Source: Porphyromonas pasteri (lineage in GTDB: Bacteria > Bacteroidota > Bacteroidia > Bacteroidales > Porphyromonadaceae). Taken from it: a stretch of DNA of 64,000 nucleotides. Below, in pieces: positions 1-9,113 of the stretch; within the stretch, counting starts at the first letter, position 1; every line of letters begins with the position of its first letter. Location of the stretch: assembly GCF_014647755.1 (NCBI RefSeq), contig NZ_BMPU01000001.1, forward strand, positions 310,001 through 374,000, read 5' to 3'. The position numbers were made by a program, and so were the translations under genes. The notes under the pieces are model-generated. The model searched no databases and was not told where the DNA came from. It saw only the letters and a program-made list of their open reading frames with translations.

Positions 1-537
1 AGCACGGTCGGGGAGCGTGAACTTATCGAAGACGTCCTTTGGAGCACTCTTGATGATAGGTACACCAAGGTTCTTCTCTGGATCCTGGTAGTAGGGACGG
101 CCGTAGGCTCTCACGAGGTAGAAGTAGAGGAAGCCACGAATGAAGTAGGCTTCTCCCACATGCGCCTTGACCTCCTCATCGGTGGAGGTGCCATAGAGCT
201 CGATAATGTTCGAGGCCTGGATGATAGCCTTGTAGCTATTATCCCAAAAGTCCTGTAGGCGGTAGTTCTGTGGGGTGCGGTTGAAGGAGATGAACTCAAA
301 GAAGGCATCTGTTGAGGCGCCACGTATCATGATGTTGTCCCCCGCATACTCGCCGCAGCGGTGCATGACGTCGCTCCAGGTCTTGAGCTGGGCATACATC
401 CCGTGGGTCATCCCATCGATAGCCTCTTCTGGATGCTCGAGGATACGCTGGCTGGACATACTCCCCTTGGGCTCTCTGTCAATATTGCAGGCTACCAGTA
501 GGCAGGAGGACACCAGTAGCATTAGTATCTTATTCAT
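1..537 (-). CDS. SusD/RagB family outer-membrane lipoprotein, N-terminal part (cut by window edge)
   Basis: The reading frame is open from an ATG at 537 to the window edge, giving 179 residues. It begins MNKILMLLVSSCLLVAC, a lipoprotein signal with Cys17 as the lipidation site. The segment reading AYFIRGFLYFYLVRAYGRPYY followed by NLGVPI (split here for length as AYFIRGFLYFY and LVRAYGRPYY) is the classic SusD N-terminal TPR helix signature. SusD proteins sit on the cell surface and capture ligand as the lid of a SusC channel. It lies 15 bp downstream of the SusC gene on the same strand, the usual order. The substrate cannot be told; RagB-like peptide capture is as possible as glycan capture. 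Confidence 0.93.
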   Translation of the reverse strand, partial: MNKILMLLVSSCLLVACNIDREPKGSMSSQRILEHPEEAIDGMTHGMYAQLKTWSDVMHRCGEYAGDNIMIRGASTDAFFEFISFNRTPQNYRLQDFWDNSYKAIIQASNIIELYGTSTDEEVKAHVGEAYFIRGFLYFYLVRAYGRPYYQDPEKNLGVPIIKSAPKDVFDKFTLPDRA

Positions 538-552
538 ATCTGTATCGTGTAG

Positions 553-3500
553 CTATAGTGAGAGGTTGAGCCCGAGGACAAAGCGACGGACAGGGGGATA
601 GACGCTGATACCCGTCGTCCCCATGACAGAGCCATCAGAGGCGGGAAGCTCGGGGTCTACACCTGAGTACTTCGTCAGGGTGAAGAGGTTCTCAGCATTG
701 AGGTAGATGCGGAGGTTCTGTACCTTCAGCTGAGGAAGGGAGAGGTTGTAACCAAGGCTGAGAGTACGTAGCTTGAAGAAGGAGTTGTCCTCCAGGTAGC
801 GAGAAGAGGCCTTGTTGCCATTGTCCTTGTTGTTGTACAGGGCACGTGGGTGAGTGGCGACGTCGCCCTTCTTCTGCCAGCGTGACCAACCCTTCTGCAG
901 TGACATCTGATTGCGGTCGGTGTAGGTGAGGTCAGAGTCGAGCTCTTGGCGAGAGTAGTTGTAGATCTGTCCACCGAGAGCATAGCCGAACGTAGCCGAG
1001 AGGTCGAATTCCTTCCAGCGTAGGTTCGTCGTGATCCCCCCGAAGACCTTAGGTGCAGCAGAGCCCAGCTTGTAGTACTTGGCTTCGGCGTAGTTGCTGG
1101 TCGTGACGCGCTCTCCGTTAGTCCCTTCCTTATACCACATGGGGCGCCCGTCATCAGGATTTACTCCAGCCCACTCAGGCATGTAGTAGGTGTCGATAGG
1201 AGAGCCGATTTCGAGGATGCGGGAGGCAGAGCCTGCGATACCACTACCGTCACCGATGATAACGGGCTTAGCGATGTACTGTCCTGAGGGATCATACTGA
1301 CGGAAGATGTCGGTGAGCTTATTGGTGTTGTGTCCGACGTTGAGGTCAAGGCTCCAGGTGAGGTCCTTGCTACGGATGATATCACCACCGATAGCTACCT
1401 CGATACCCTTATTGGCCATCTTACCGATGTTACGGTAGATGTGAGTCACACCTGTGAGGCTGGTGACGGGTACATTATAGAGGATGTTGTCGGTCTTCTT
1501 GGAGTAGAGATCAAGGGTGAAGTGCAGGCGGTTTGACCAGAGCGAAGCGTCAAGCCCGATGCCTGCAGTATAGGTACGCTCCCAGGTAAGGTCATTGTTC
1601 CCGATCTGAGAGATGAGCATACCGGGCTGGGCGTTGTAGCTGGATGCTATTGAGTAGAGGTCATACTGGGGGTAGAGGGCGGATGGACGGTTACCAGCTG
1701 AGCCATAGGAGGCGCGGAGCTTCAGCTGGTCGAATGCCTTGATCCCAAACCATGATTCGCGGTGGATGCTCCACCCGCCACTGATAGAGAAGAGGGTACC
1801 ATACTTGGCTCTTGAACCGAGGTTGGAGGCACCGTCACGGCGGATAGATCCTTCGAGGAGATAGCGGTTGTCATAGCTATAGCGAGCATTAGCGAAGACG
1901 GACTGTACTGCCCATTCTGCGATCCCACCCTTAGCCTTCTCGGGCTTAGCCGTGATATCCAGCACCTCAAAGCCTGGGACAAAGCCCGTCCCGTTGGCGC
2001 TGGTTGACTTACCCCAGTAGTCGTTGAACTCATAAGCCAAAAGACCATTGAGGTTATGCAGGCCCCAGCTATTATTGGTGAGGAGCTTCTGGTTCGAGTA
2101 GCGACGAGCTACTTGTCCGTGATACTCGGTGATACGACCTTGGACGCTCTCTCCACCATTGGAGCGAGGGTCTTCGTAGCCGTGACCTGTGCTGTGGACA
2201 TACTTGTAGTTATTGACCGAGGAGAAGGTGAGCCAAGGTGCGATACGGATGTCGAAGTCAAGGTTCCCCATGAATTCGTAGTAGCTCCCATCGTAGTGGT
2301 TCCACTGCAGGTCACGGAGATAGTTCGTACTGTTGCTATTTACCCATTCCGAGTATTTGTGAGGGACGAGCTTCCCCTCAGCGTCGTAGGGGCTATCCCA
2401 AGGGAGCATCGAGTACATTGCAGAGATAGAGTATTGTCTATCCTCAGAGGTCTGCATCGCACCGCTGATCATAGGGCGAATCGTGAGCCAGCTGAGTGGC
2501 TTGTAGCTGGTCTTCAGGCGGAAGTTATAGCGCTTGTAGTCAAAGCCCTTGACGGCGCCCTTCTCATCATAGTAGCCTAAGGAGAAGAGGGAGTTCATCG
2601 TTTCGCTCCCCCCTTGTAGGGTGAGGTTGTAATCCTGAGAGACGCCGGTGCGTGTAGCCAGCTTCCACCAGTCAAAGTTGTCATTGCGTAGGGCTGGTTT
2701 CCATCGAGGGAAGGGGATGGTGCTGGCATTGCCCGTGGAGGCGAAGTAGTCATACAGTTCAGCACCATTCATCATGTGCAGGTTGCCATTGGTTAGCTGG
2801 CTGATACCTGTGCGCATAGAGACTGAGGTGCGGAGCTTGCCCGAGCGGCTACTCTTGGTCGTGACTACAACGACACCGTTTGCTCCAGCAGAACCATAGA
2901 TAGCGGTGGAGGCTGCGTCCTTGAGGATCGTGAGGCTCTCAATGTCCTGAGGGCTTAGCTGGCCAGGGTCATCACCTACGATCACACCATCGATGACCCA
3001 GAGGGGGCGTGTGTTCCCGTTGAGGGTGGCTTGTCCACGGATCACCACGGCTGCGCTCGAGCCAGGGCGCCCTGATCCAGGTGCGACATATACACCAGGA
3101 GCCTTACCGTTGAGGAGGTTAGAGACGGAGGGGGTGGTGATGTCCTTGAGCTTGCTGGCCTTGAGGTTGATCATAGACCCTGTGAGGCTCTCCTTGCGCT
3201 GTGTCGTATAGCCGACGACGACGAGCTCGCCGAGGGTTTTGGAGTTCTCTTTTAGCTGGATGACTTGATCCTTCTCTGTGGCCTGGATCTCTGAGGTTTC
3301 GTACCCGACGCAGGAGATGATCAGTGTCACCCCTGGGGAAGCAGACAAGGTATATCCACCTTGCTTGTCGGAGATGCTCCCGATACGTTTGTTGCCTTTG
3401 ACGCGGATACTTGCCCCGACGATGGGCTCTCCAGTCGTAGCATCCACGATGTGCCCGCGTATCTTACCTGCTACTTGGGCGAGTGTGACAGGACTTGACG

Positions 3501-3618
3501 ACGGCTCTTGCTCTATGGCTACATTTGCCGCAAGGGGCATGGAGCAGAGGGTGAGCAGGGAGACAACGAGTGTACTCCGTAGCCGAGCCTGACGAGAAAG
3601 TGGTCTTTCGTTCTTCAT
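553..3618 (-). CDS. SusC/RagA family TonB-dependent transporter
   Basis: 1021 residues, a normal SusC length. A signal peptide covers about residues 1-31. A carboxypeptidase-regulatory-like domain follows (about 51-123, GKIRGHIVDATTGEPIVGAS), then a TonB box region (LGELVVVGYTTQ, 129-140), the plug domain (about 141-257, with NLLNGKAPGVYV, IRGQATLNG, LWVIDGV and YGSAGANGVVVVTTK), then a 22-strand-type barrel to the C-terminus. It imports large ligands across the outer membrane with energy from TonB, paired with the SusD lipoprotein directly downstream. No SusR, anti-sigma or hydrolase gene is visible next to it, so the ligand is unknown. I see no clear -7 box just upstream, so an ECF-type promoter is possible. 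Confidence 0.95.
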   Translation of the reverse strand: MKNERPLSRQARLRSTLVVSLLTLCSMPLAANVAIEQEPSSSPVTLAQVAGKIRGHIVDATTGEPIVGASIRVKGNKRIGSISDKQGGYTLSASPGVTLIISCVGYETSEIQATEKDQVIQLKENSKTLGELVVVGYTTQRKESLTGSMINLKASKLKDITTPSVSNLLNGKAPGVYVAPGSGRPGSSAAVVIRGQATLNGNTRPLWVIDGVIVGDDPGQLSPQDIESLTILKDAASTAIYGSAGANGVVVVTTKSSRSGKLRTSVSMRTGISQLTNGNLHMMNGAELYDYFASTGNASTIPFPRWKPALRNDNFDWWKLATRTGVSQDYNLTLQGGSETMNSLFSLGYYDEKGAVKGFDYKRYNFRLKTSYKPLSWLTIRPMISGAMQTSEDRQYSISAMYSMLPWDSPYDAEGKLVPHKYSEWVNSNSTNYLRDLQWNHYDGSYYEFMGNLDFDIRIAPWLTFSSVNNYKYVHSTGHGYEDPRSNGGESVQGRITEYHGQVARRYSNQKLLTNNSWGLHNLNGLLAYEFNDYWGKSTSANGTGFVPGFEVLDITAKPEKAKGGIAEWAVQSVFANARYSYDNRYLLEGSIRRDGASNLGSRAKYGTLFSISGGWSIHRESWFGIKAFDQLKLRASYGSAGNRPSALYPQYDLYSIASSYNAQPGMLISQIGNNDLTWERTYTAGIGLDASLWSNRLHFTLDLYSKKTDNILYNVPVTSLTGVTHIYRNIGKMANKGIEVAIGGDIIRSKDLTWSLDLNVGHNTNKLTDIFRQYDPSGQYIAKPVIIGDGSGIAGSASRILEIGSPIDTYYMPEWAGVNPDDGRPMWYKEGTNGERVTTSNYAEAKYYKLGSAAPKVFGGITTNLRWKEFDLSATFGYALGGQIYNYSRQELDSDLTYTDRNQMSLQKGWSRWQKKGDVATHPRALYNNKDNGNKASSRYLEDNSFFKLRTLSLGYNLSLPQLKVQNLRIYLNAENLFTLTKYSGVDPELPASDGSVMGTTGISVYPPVRRFVLGLNLSL

Positions 3619-3932
3619 TCTTCAGCGTTTTTATGGTTGGTGTAATGCTTTCCAGAGGGTAAATATAGGTCATTTCTATAGGATAGACGAGGTCGCTAAG
3701 GTGATTTGAATTAATAAAATAATGAAGGAAATCATTTGCCTATCTTCCAGCTTTTTACTTTGTCTTGATGGAACCATATACAGGGGTAGATTTTATCTAC
3801 AAATGGACCTCCTTCTCTTCTTGAGCCTGCAAGATGGTGGTATAATATTGTATTAGGAAGAGCTGACTACCACTGAGTGGTCGGAGGCTTTTTCTTCTGA
3901 GGAGCAGAGCACTATTTTAGAAGGGGAATATT

Positions 3933-4035
3933 GACCAGTACTGGTCACTGAGTTGACTACTACTGGTCGCGACGCTGAGCACTACTGGTTGCTTAGGGTG
4001 ACCAGTACTGGTTCGATCATCGACCAGTACTGCTT
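3933..4035. repeat. Palindrome array 1: five GACCAGTACTGGTC-type units at 22-bp period
   Basis: 14-bp units start at 3933, 3955, 3977, 4000 and 4022, spaced 22, 22, 23 and 22 bp. The first is the perfect palindrome GACCAGTACTGGTC; the others differ at 1-4 positions. Spacers (8-9 bp) are not conserved. The left flank reads GGGGAATATTGA, a motif also found next to arrays 3 and 4. The array ends 59 bp before the cobL -7 box. Confidence 0.92.
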
Positions 4036-4094
4036 CAAAAAGCATCACTCGGAAGACCGCTTAGGAATAGGGGAGAAGCCCACCTTATTATTAG

Positions 4095-4102
4095 TACCTT
4101 TG
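4095..4102 (+). promoter_or_regulatory. -7 promoter box for cobL operon
   Basis: TACCTTTG matches the Bacteroidota housekeeping -7 consensus TAnnTTTG. It is 20 bp before the TTG start used here for cobL, which fits a short leader. Confidence 0.65.
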
Positions 4103-4121
4103 CGACCTATAATAGATAAGC

Positions 4122-5354
4122 TTGATACTACTCTTGGACGAAAAGAATCTTACAACCCAAGGGCTTCGCTTCACCGTCGTAGGAATGAACGATGAGCAGT
4201 GCCCCCTCTTCTCCCCCGAAGTACAGCAACTCATCGCTCGGCATCGAGTCTTCTCGGGGGGGCGTCGCCACCGCGAACTCGTCGCCGATCTACTCCCCGC
4301 GGAAGCCGTATGGATCGATATTATCGTTCCCCTCAGTGCGGTCTATCAGGAGTATCGTGCCTTGGACGAGCCCGTTCTGGTCTTTGCTTCTGGTGATCCG
4401 CTTTTCTTTGGCTTCACAACGACACTTATGCGCGAGTTCCCTGGACAGGTCGCACAGACCTTCCCCTCCTTTAGCTCTCTGCAGATGCTTGCACATAGCT
4501 TGCGCTTGCCCTACCATGATATGCGTGTCGTCTCACTGACGGGACGTCCTTGGCTGGAGCTGGATCGTGCTCTCATCGAGCGTGCCGCAAAGGTGGGAGT
4601 CTTGACGGATAAGAAGAATACCCCAGCACTCATCGCTCAGCGGATGATCGACTATGGCTATACGGGCTATCAGATGCATATCGGTGTGCGACTCGGAGGG
4701 AGCCGAGAGGAAGTCTATAGCCTCCCGCTACATGAAGTCGTCGGACGAGAGTTCGGTCACCCCAACTGCCTGATCATTGAAGACCCACAGCCCACGGCAT
4801 ACGATGCCCCGATTGGCCTGCAAGAGCTGGATTTCTTCCCCCTCAATGGTCGTGTGAATATGATCACGAAGATGCCGGTGCGTCTGGTGAGCCTAAGTCT
4901 GCTCGAGCTTGAGCGTCGTCGTAGCTTCTGGGATGTAGGCTTCTGCACAGGCTCGGTGTCTATCGAGGCCAAGCTCCGCTACCCTCATCTCTTGGTGACC
5001 TCCTTCGAGGTGCGTCCCGAGGGGAAGGAGCTCATGGAGGTCAATAGCCGTCGCTTCCATGCTCCAGGTATTGACTACCATATTGGAGACTTCCTTAGCC
5101 AAGATCTTGAGTCGCTTCCCCGCCCCGAAGCCGCCTTCATCGGTGGGCATGGGGGAAAGCTCATTGAGTTTGTTGAGCGCCTCACTGCGCTTATGGGAGC
5201 TGATGGCGTGCTCGTCTTCAACTCGGTCTCAGAGGAGACACTGGCGCTCTTCCGCGAGGCCATCGAGCGAGTCGGCTGGCATATCTCCTATGAGACGCTC
5301 CTTACGGTGGATGCTCACAATCCCATCACTATCCTCCAGGCTAAGGGGAAATAG
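4122..5354 (+). CDS. cobL: Precorrin-6Y C5,15-methyltransferase (decarboxylating), CbiE-CbiT fusion
   Basis: 410 residues. The N-terminal half is a tetrapyrrole methylase (CbiE; VVGM near 19-22, ASGDP at 89-93). The C-terminal half is a CbiT-type methyltransferase with the SAM loop DVGFCTGS at 271-278. The fused enzyme methylates C5 and C15 of precorrin-6B or its cobalt form and removes the acetate side chain, a late corrin-ring step of B12 synthesis. The start is uncertain: the TTG at 4122 keeps the FTVVG strand that the methylase fold needs, whereas the first ATG (4185) would delete it. No other cob/cbi gene is in the window. It is first in an operon with aroE (15 bp gap). B12 is the cofactor of the mutase encoded about 9 kb away. 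Confidence 0.92.
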   Translation: MILLLDEKNLTTQGLRFTVVGMNDEQCPLFSPEVQQLIARHRVFSGGRRHRELVADLLPAEAVWIDIIVPLSAVYQEYRALDEPVLVFASGDPLFFGFTTTLMREFPGQVAQTFPSFSSLQMLAHSLRLPYHDMRVVSLTGRPWLELDRALIERAAKVGVLTDKKNTPALIAQRMIDYGYTGYQMHIGVRLGGSREEVYSLPLHEVVGREFGHPNCLIIEDPQPTAYDAPIGLQELDFFPLNGRVNMITKMPVRLVSLSLLELERRRSFWDVGFCTGSVSIEAKLRYPHLLVTSFEVRPEGKELMEVNSRRFHAPGIDYHIGDFLSQDLESLPRPEAAFIGGHGGKLIEFVERLTALMGADGVLVFNSVSEETLALFREAIERVGWHISYETLLTVDAHNPITILQAKGK

Positions 5355-5369
5355 ATATCAGCAGATTAG

Positions 5370-6128
5370 ATGCCGACACGTTGTAGCTATGGGCTCATAG
5401 GTCGTCCCTTGGGGCACTCCTTCTCTCCTCGATATTTTTCGGAGCTCTTTGATCGTCTCGGGATAGATGCTTCGTATGAGAGCTATGAGCTTCAGAGAAT
5501 AGAGGAGTTGCCCGAGCTATTGGCTACTCATCCTTCGCTCCGAGGGCTGAACGTCACGCTCCCTTATAAGCGAGAGGTGCTTCACTATGTGGATGCTTGC
5601 TCTCCCGAAGTGGAGCGTCTGCAGGCCGCCAACGTACTGCATATTGAGCATACTCCTTCAGGAAAGCGCCATATCACCGCACATAATACGGATGTCTGGG
5701 GCTTCTACCACTCACTGCTCCCTCTTCTTGGAGAGGAGCGACCTCATGCCTGGGTCTTCGGTACGGGAGGTGCAGCCTCTGCCGTACTCTATGCGCTCGA
5801 GCAACTCGGTATCAGCTATGAGCAGGTGAGCCGTACTCCCCAAAATGGACAGCGCTCTTACGAAAGCTTGACAAGAGAAGAGGGGGAAGCGACCCCTCTA
5901 TGGATCAATGCTACGCCCATAGGTCTTCACGAAGGAGAGTGCCTCCCCTTGCCCTACGAGGCTCTTGGGGAGTCTCACCTTTGCTATGATCTCATCTATA
6001 ATCCCTCACCGACGACCTTCCTCCGTCGAGCCCTGCAGAGTGGAGCACGAGCGAAGGATGGTCTCGAGATGCTACACCTCCAGGCCGATAAGGCTTGGCA
6101 GCTATGGACAGCGAATGAAGAAGAATAG
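5370..6128 (+). CDS. aroE: Shikimate dehydrogenase
   Basis: 252 residues, slightly short for the family but complete. It reduces 3-dehydroshikimate to shikimate with NADPH in aromatic amino acid synthesis. NVTLPYK (61-67, catalytic Lys67) and NTD (106-108, catalytic Asp108) form the substrate site, and GTGGAAS (131-137) is the NADP-binding loop. It starts 15 bp after cobL and overlaps the next gene by 14 bp, so translation is probably coupled. Another shikimate-pathway gene, aroA, lies far away at 45.6 kb on the other strand. Confidence 0.95.
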   Translation: MPTRCSYGLIGRPLGHSFSPRYFSELFDRLGIDASYESYELQRIEELPELLATHPSLRGLNVTLPYKREVLHYVDACSPEVERLQAANVLHIEHTPSGKRHITAHNTDVWGFYHSLLPLLGEERPHAWVFGTGGAASAVLYALEQLGISYEQVSRTPQNGQRSYESLTREEGEATPLWINATPIGLHEGECLPLPYEALGESHLCYDLIYNPSPTTFLRRALQSGARAKDGLEMLHLQADKAWQLWTANEEE

Positions 6129-8397
6129 ATATGCCTTGGCCCTTGTGCTGGGGTTAGCCTTGGCCTCCTGCTCGACGACGAAGTACGTCGGGGACGGGAG
6201 CTACCTACTTACGAAGGTCACTATCCAAGTGGACTCCCTCGACCAGACAGAGCGGGAGCAGCTCGGTGACCTTGAGTCCTTCCTTCCACAACGCCCCAAT
6301 ACAAAGCTCTTGGGGCTCTTTGACTGGACACTTGGTCTCTATAGCTTGAGTAATCCTAAGAGTAATAGCTTCCTCAATCGTCAGCTGCGTAAGTGGGGGG
6401 ATCCTCCTGTGCTCTATAGCGCAGAAGAAGCTGAGTTTGGTCGAGCCAACCTCACCGCAGCGATGTACAATATGGGCTACCTCAAGGCTCAGACGACTCT
6501 CCGTGTGGATACGACCAAGGCTAAGCGAGCTCGCCTGGCATACACCATCATACCTGGTCGCCGTCTACGTGTAGGCCGCTTCTCGGAGTCCATTCAGGAT
6601 AGCAGTATTGCCCAGCATCTTTACCCTCAAGATACACTCATAGAGAAGCGTCGCTTCCGTGGTGAGCGCTATCGCTCTTATCTCCATTCAGGCGCTATCC
6701 TCTCTCCTCAGAATATGCAGGCCGAGCAGGAGCGTATCACTCAGATTCTTCGTAATAGAGGCTACTATACTTTCTCTGGTGATAGTGTCCGCTTCGAGGT
6801 CGATACGCTGGTAGCCTCCGATGTATGGGTGCGTAGCGTAGTTCACTCGCCCGAGAAGACCTATCGCATCGGACGCGTGCGGATGCGTCAGATCGCTCGA
6901 TATGAGACGGGAGAGTCCCTGAAGCAGACGCGTGATGGGATTAGCTTTGATCTTGACCCGAAGCACTATATCCGCCCCTCGGAGCTTGCACGACGTATCT
7001 GGATCCGTCCAGGTGCACTCTACTCGATGCAGCATACCTCATCGACCTATACTGCTCTGAGCGAACTGCCAACCTTGCAGAGCGTCTCGATCCAGTACCA
7101 CCCCGACACGCTAGCTACGGACTCCGCTGTCTTGGACTGCGACATTACCGCTGCCTCCACCCAGACGAAGAGTATCGGTGGGGATATCGTCGGGACGAAC
7201 TCCTCGGGGAACTTCGGGGTGAGCTCTTCGCTGAACTTCCAAAATAGCAACCTCTTCCATGGTGGTGAGCAGCTCCACCTCCAGCTGCGTGGTGGCTATG
7301 AGAGCCTCGGTGAGCGCCGTAATGACCACTTGAACTATGGGGCAGAGGCTTCACTTACCTTCCCTCGTCTGCTCGTGCCCTTCCGCCATTCGAAGGGGCC
7401 ATCAACGATCCTATCCTCGACAAGCTTGCAGGTAAGCTATGACCACCACCGCCGTCCAGAGTTCAGCCGTGATATCTTCTCCTTCAAGTGGGGCTATAGC
7501 TGGCACAGCCACTACACACCCGCCTATCGCCATCAGCTGAAGGTCATCGACTTGGACTTCCTTCACTTCGGCTATATCAATGAGGAATTCCGCCGCTCGA
7601 TGCCGCTCATCACGCAGATCCTGAACTACCGAGATCAGTTTGTCCTCGGGGCTTCGTACCTCTTCCGCTACAACTCGCTCAATGACTACCGCCTCTCGAC
7701 TTCGCCTTGGATACATAACCTGCGTCTCTTCGTCCAGTCATCGGGGAGTCTGCTCTATGGGGTATCGGCACTGCTGAATAGGGAGCGTGATGCCTACGGG
7801 TCGTATCGCTTCTTCGAGACGAACTTTGCGCAGTTCGTCAAGGGTGAGATTGACTATAGTGGGCTTCGTAAGCTGAGCGAAGGGAATGCCTTTGCCTATC
7901 ATCTGGGGCTAGCCGTCGCTTATCCCTATGGCAATAGTCAGTACGTGCCTGTTGACCTTCGCTACTTCGCTGGTGGCGCTAATAGCCTGCGTGGCTGGTC
8001 TGCACGTAGCCTCGGCCCTGGTAGTATGCCTCGTTCAGCAAGCCAATCCATCTTCGATCAGGTCGGGGATATCAAGCTTGAGATGAATGCCGAGTACCGT
8101 ATGAAGATCCTTGGCCCTCTCCAGCTCGCCCTCTTTGCTGACGCAGGGAATATCTGGACGATACGCGCCTATCAGAATCAGCCGCAGGGAGACTTCCAGT
8201 GGAACCGCTTCTACAAGGAGATCGCCCTGTCAAGTGGGCTGGGGCTGCGCTGGGACTTTGACTACTTCGTCCTTCGCTTTGATGTGGGGGCTAAGCTCCA
8301 TGACCCGCAGGTGGAGAATGGCCGTCCTTGGGTCATTACCTACCAAGAGCCTAAGCAGCTACTTGCCTTTAATATTGCCATTGGCTACCCCTTCTAA
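6115..8397 (+). CDS. BamA/TamA-family outer-membrane protein with lipoprotein signal
   Basis: 760 residues from the ATG at 6115, inside the end of aroE. The frame is open further upstream, but this start gives a clean signal MKKNRYALALVLGLALASC with lipobox Cys19. The N-terminal half looks like POTRA-type repeats (for example VRIGRVRMR and RRLRVGRFSES regions). The C-terminal half is a 16-strand-type barrel with the family motif GGANSLRGW near residue 620 and an aromatic end (IGYPF). Such proteins insert or translocate outer-membrane proteins; Bacteroidota carry several paralogues beside the essential BamA, and this lipidated form is likely one of these. A hairpin terminator follows at once. 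Confidence 0.88.
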   Translation: MKKNRYALALVLGLALASCSTTKYVGDGSYLLTKVTIQVDSLDQTEREQLGDLESFLPQRPNTKLLGLFDWTLGLYSLSNPKSNSFLNRQLRKWGDPPVLYSAEEAEFGRANLTAAMYNMGYLKAQTTLRVDTTKAKRARLAYTIIPGRRLRVGRFSESIQDSSIAQHLYPQDTLIEKRRFRGERYRSYLHSGAILSPQNMQAEQERITQILRNRGYYTFSGDSVRFEVDTLVASDVWVRSVVHSPEKTYRIGRVRMRQIARYETGESLKQTRDGISFDLDPKHYIRPSELARRIWIRPGALYSMQHTSSTYTALSELPTLQSVSIQYHPDTLATDSAVLDCDITAASTQTKSIGGDIVGTNSSGNFGVSSSLNFQNSNLFHGGEQLHLQLRGGYESLGERRNDHLNYGAEASLTFPRLLVPFRHSKGPSTILSSTSLQVSYDHHRRPEFSRDIFSFKWGYSWHSHYTPAYRHQLKVIDLDFLHFGYINEEFRRSMPLITQILNYRDQFVLGASYLFRYNSLNDYRLSTSPWIHNLRLFVQSSGSLLYGVSALLNRERDAYGSYRFFETNFAQFVKGEIDYSGLRKLSEGNAFAYHLGLAVAYPYGNSQYVPVDLRYFAGGANSLRGWSARSLGPGSMPRSASQSIFDQVGDIKLEMNAEYRMKILGPLQLALFADAGNIWTIRAYQNQPQGDFQWNRFYKEIALSSGLGLRWDFDYFVLRFDVGAKLHDPQVENGRPWVITYQEPKQLLAFNIAIGYPF

Positions 8398-8433
8398 TTC
8401 GTAGTATCTCGTACTACGCACGGGATAAAAAGA

Positions 8434-8482
8434 GAGCGTCGCATAGCTCCACCACAGTGGACTATGCGACGCTCCCTTTTTT
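8434..8482. terminator. Bidirectional hairpin terminator
   Basis: A 13-bp perfect stem (GAGCGTCGCATAG, 8434-8446, with its complement at 8462-8474) is followed by a T-run on the plus strand and preceded by an A-run, so it can end both the cobL-aroE-barrel operon and tpx transcription. Confidence 0.9.
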
Positions 8483-8504
8483 GTGTGGAGTAAGTTCCCT
8501 TGAG

Positions 8505-9008
8505 CTACTTCAGTGCAGCGAGTGCAGCTTCGTAGTTAGGCTCCTGCGTGATCTCGGGGACGAGCTCGGTGTAGAGGATCTTGCCAGCCTCATCGATGAC
8601 GATGACGGCACGTGCCAAGAGACCAGCCAGAGGTCCATCCTTCTGCTCAAGGCCATAGTGCTCTGTGAAGCAGTTGTGGCGGAAGACAGATACGGGTACT
8701 ACCTTGTCGAGGCCTTCAGCACCGCAGAAGCGTGACTGAGCGAAAGGCAGGTCCTTAGATACGCAGAGGACGACGGTGTTGTCGAGCTTAGAGGCTTCGG
8801 CATTGAAGCGGCGTACGCTGGTAGCGCAGACACCCGTGTCGACGCTGGGGAAGATGTTGAGCACGACACGCTGACCACGCAGATCCTCGAGGTGGATCTC
8901 GCTGAGGTTCGTCTTCGTAGCCCCGAAGTTAGGAGCGGTAGTGCCTACGGCAGGCATTTCACCAGAGAGGTGTACGATGAGGTCTTTTTTGAAAGTGACT
9001 GTTGCCAT
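8505..9008 (-). CDS. tpx: Thiol peroxidase (atypical 2-Cys peroxiredoxin)
   Basis: 167 residues from the ATG at 9008. The frame extends further upstream, but residues before [10 protein letters not shown] do not fit the family. Peroxidatic Cys61 lies in [11 protein letters not shown] and resolving Cys95 in SRFCGAEG, the same numbering and spacing as E. coli Tpx. It reduces H2O2 and organic hydroperoxides using thioredoxin and probably protects this anaerobe during air exposure. Monocistronic by appearance. Confidence 0.96.
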   Translation of the reverse strand: MATVTFKKDLIVHLSGEMPAVGTTAPNFGATKTNLSEIHLEDLRGQRVVLNIFPSVDTGVCATSVRRFNAEASKLDNTVVLCVSKDLPFAQSRFCGAEGLDKVVPVSVFRHNCFTEHYGLEQKDGPLAGLLARAVIVIDEAGKILYTELVPEITQEPNYEAALAALK

Positions 9009-9113
9009 TGCTTGTTGTATTGTTTTTGTCTCCTTGCCAGAAAGGTAGGAGGGGGTTAGCTTATTCGCTCTTATAACTATAAGGCTGCCAGCTATGTTCA
9101 CTCGAGCATGTGA

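Larger units (their letters stand above)
3619..4121. other. Intergenic region between divergent SusC and cobL genes
   Basis: 503 bp without a credible gene. It contains a small inverted repeat (ACCACT/AGTGGT, about 3873-3883), palindrome array 1 (3933-4035) and the cobL promoter box (4095-4102). The stretch next to SusC is A+T-rich and has no repeat I can identify. Confidence 0.7.

Noticed and set aside
3933-4035. CRISPR array for the regularly spaced palindromes
   Set aside because: Units are 14 bp with 8-9 bp spacers, far too short for CRISPR, and no cas gene is in the window.
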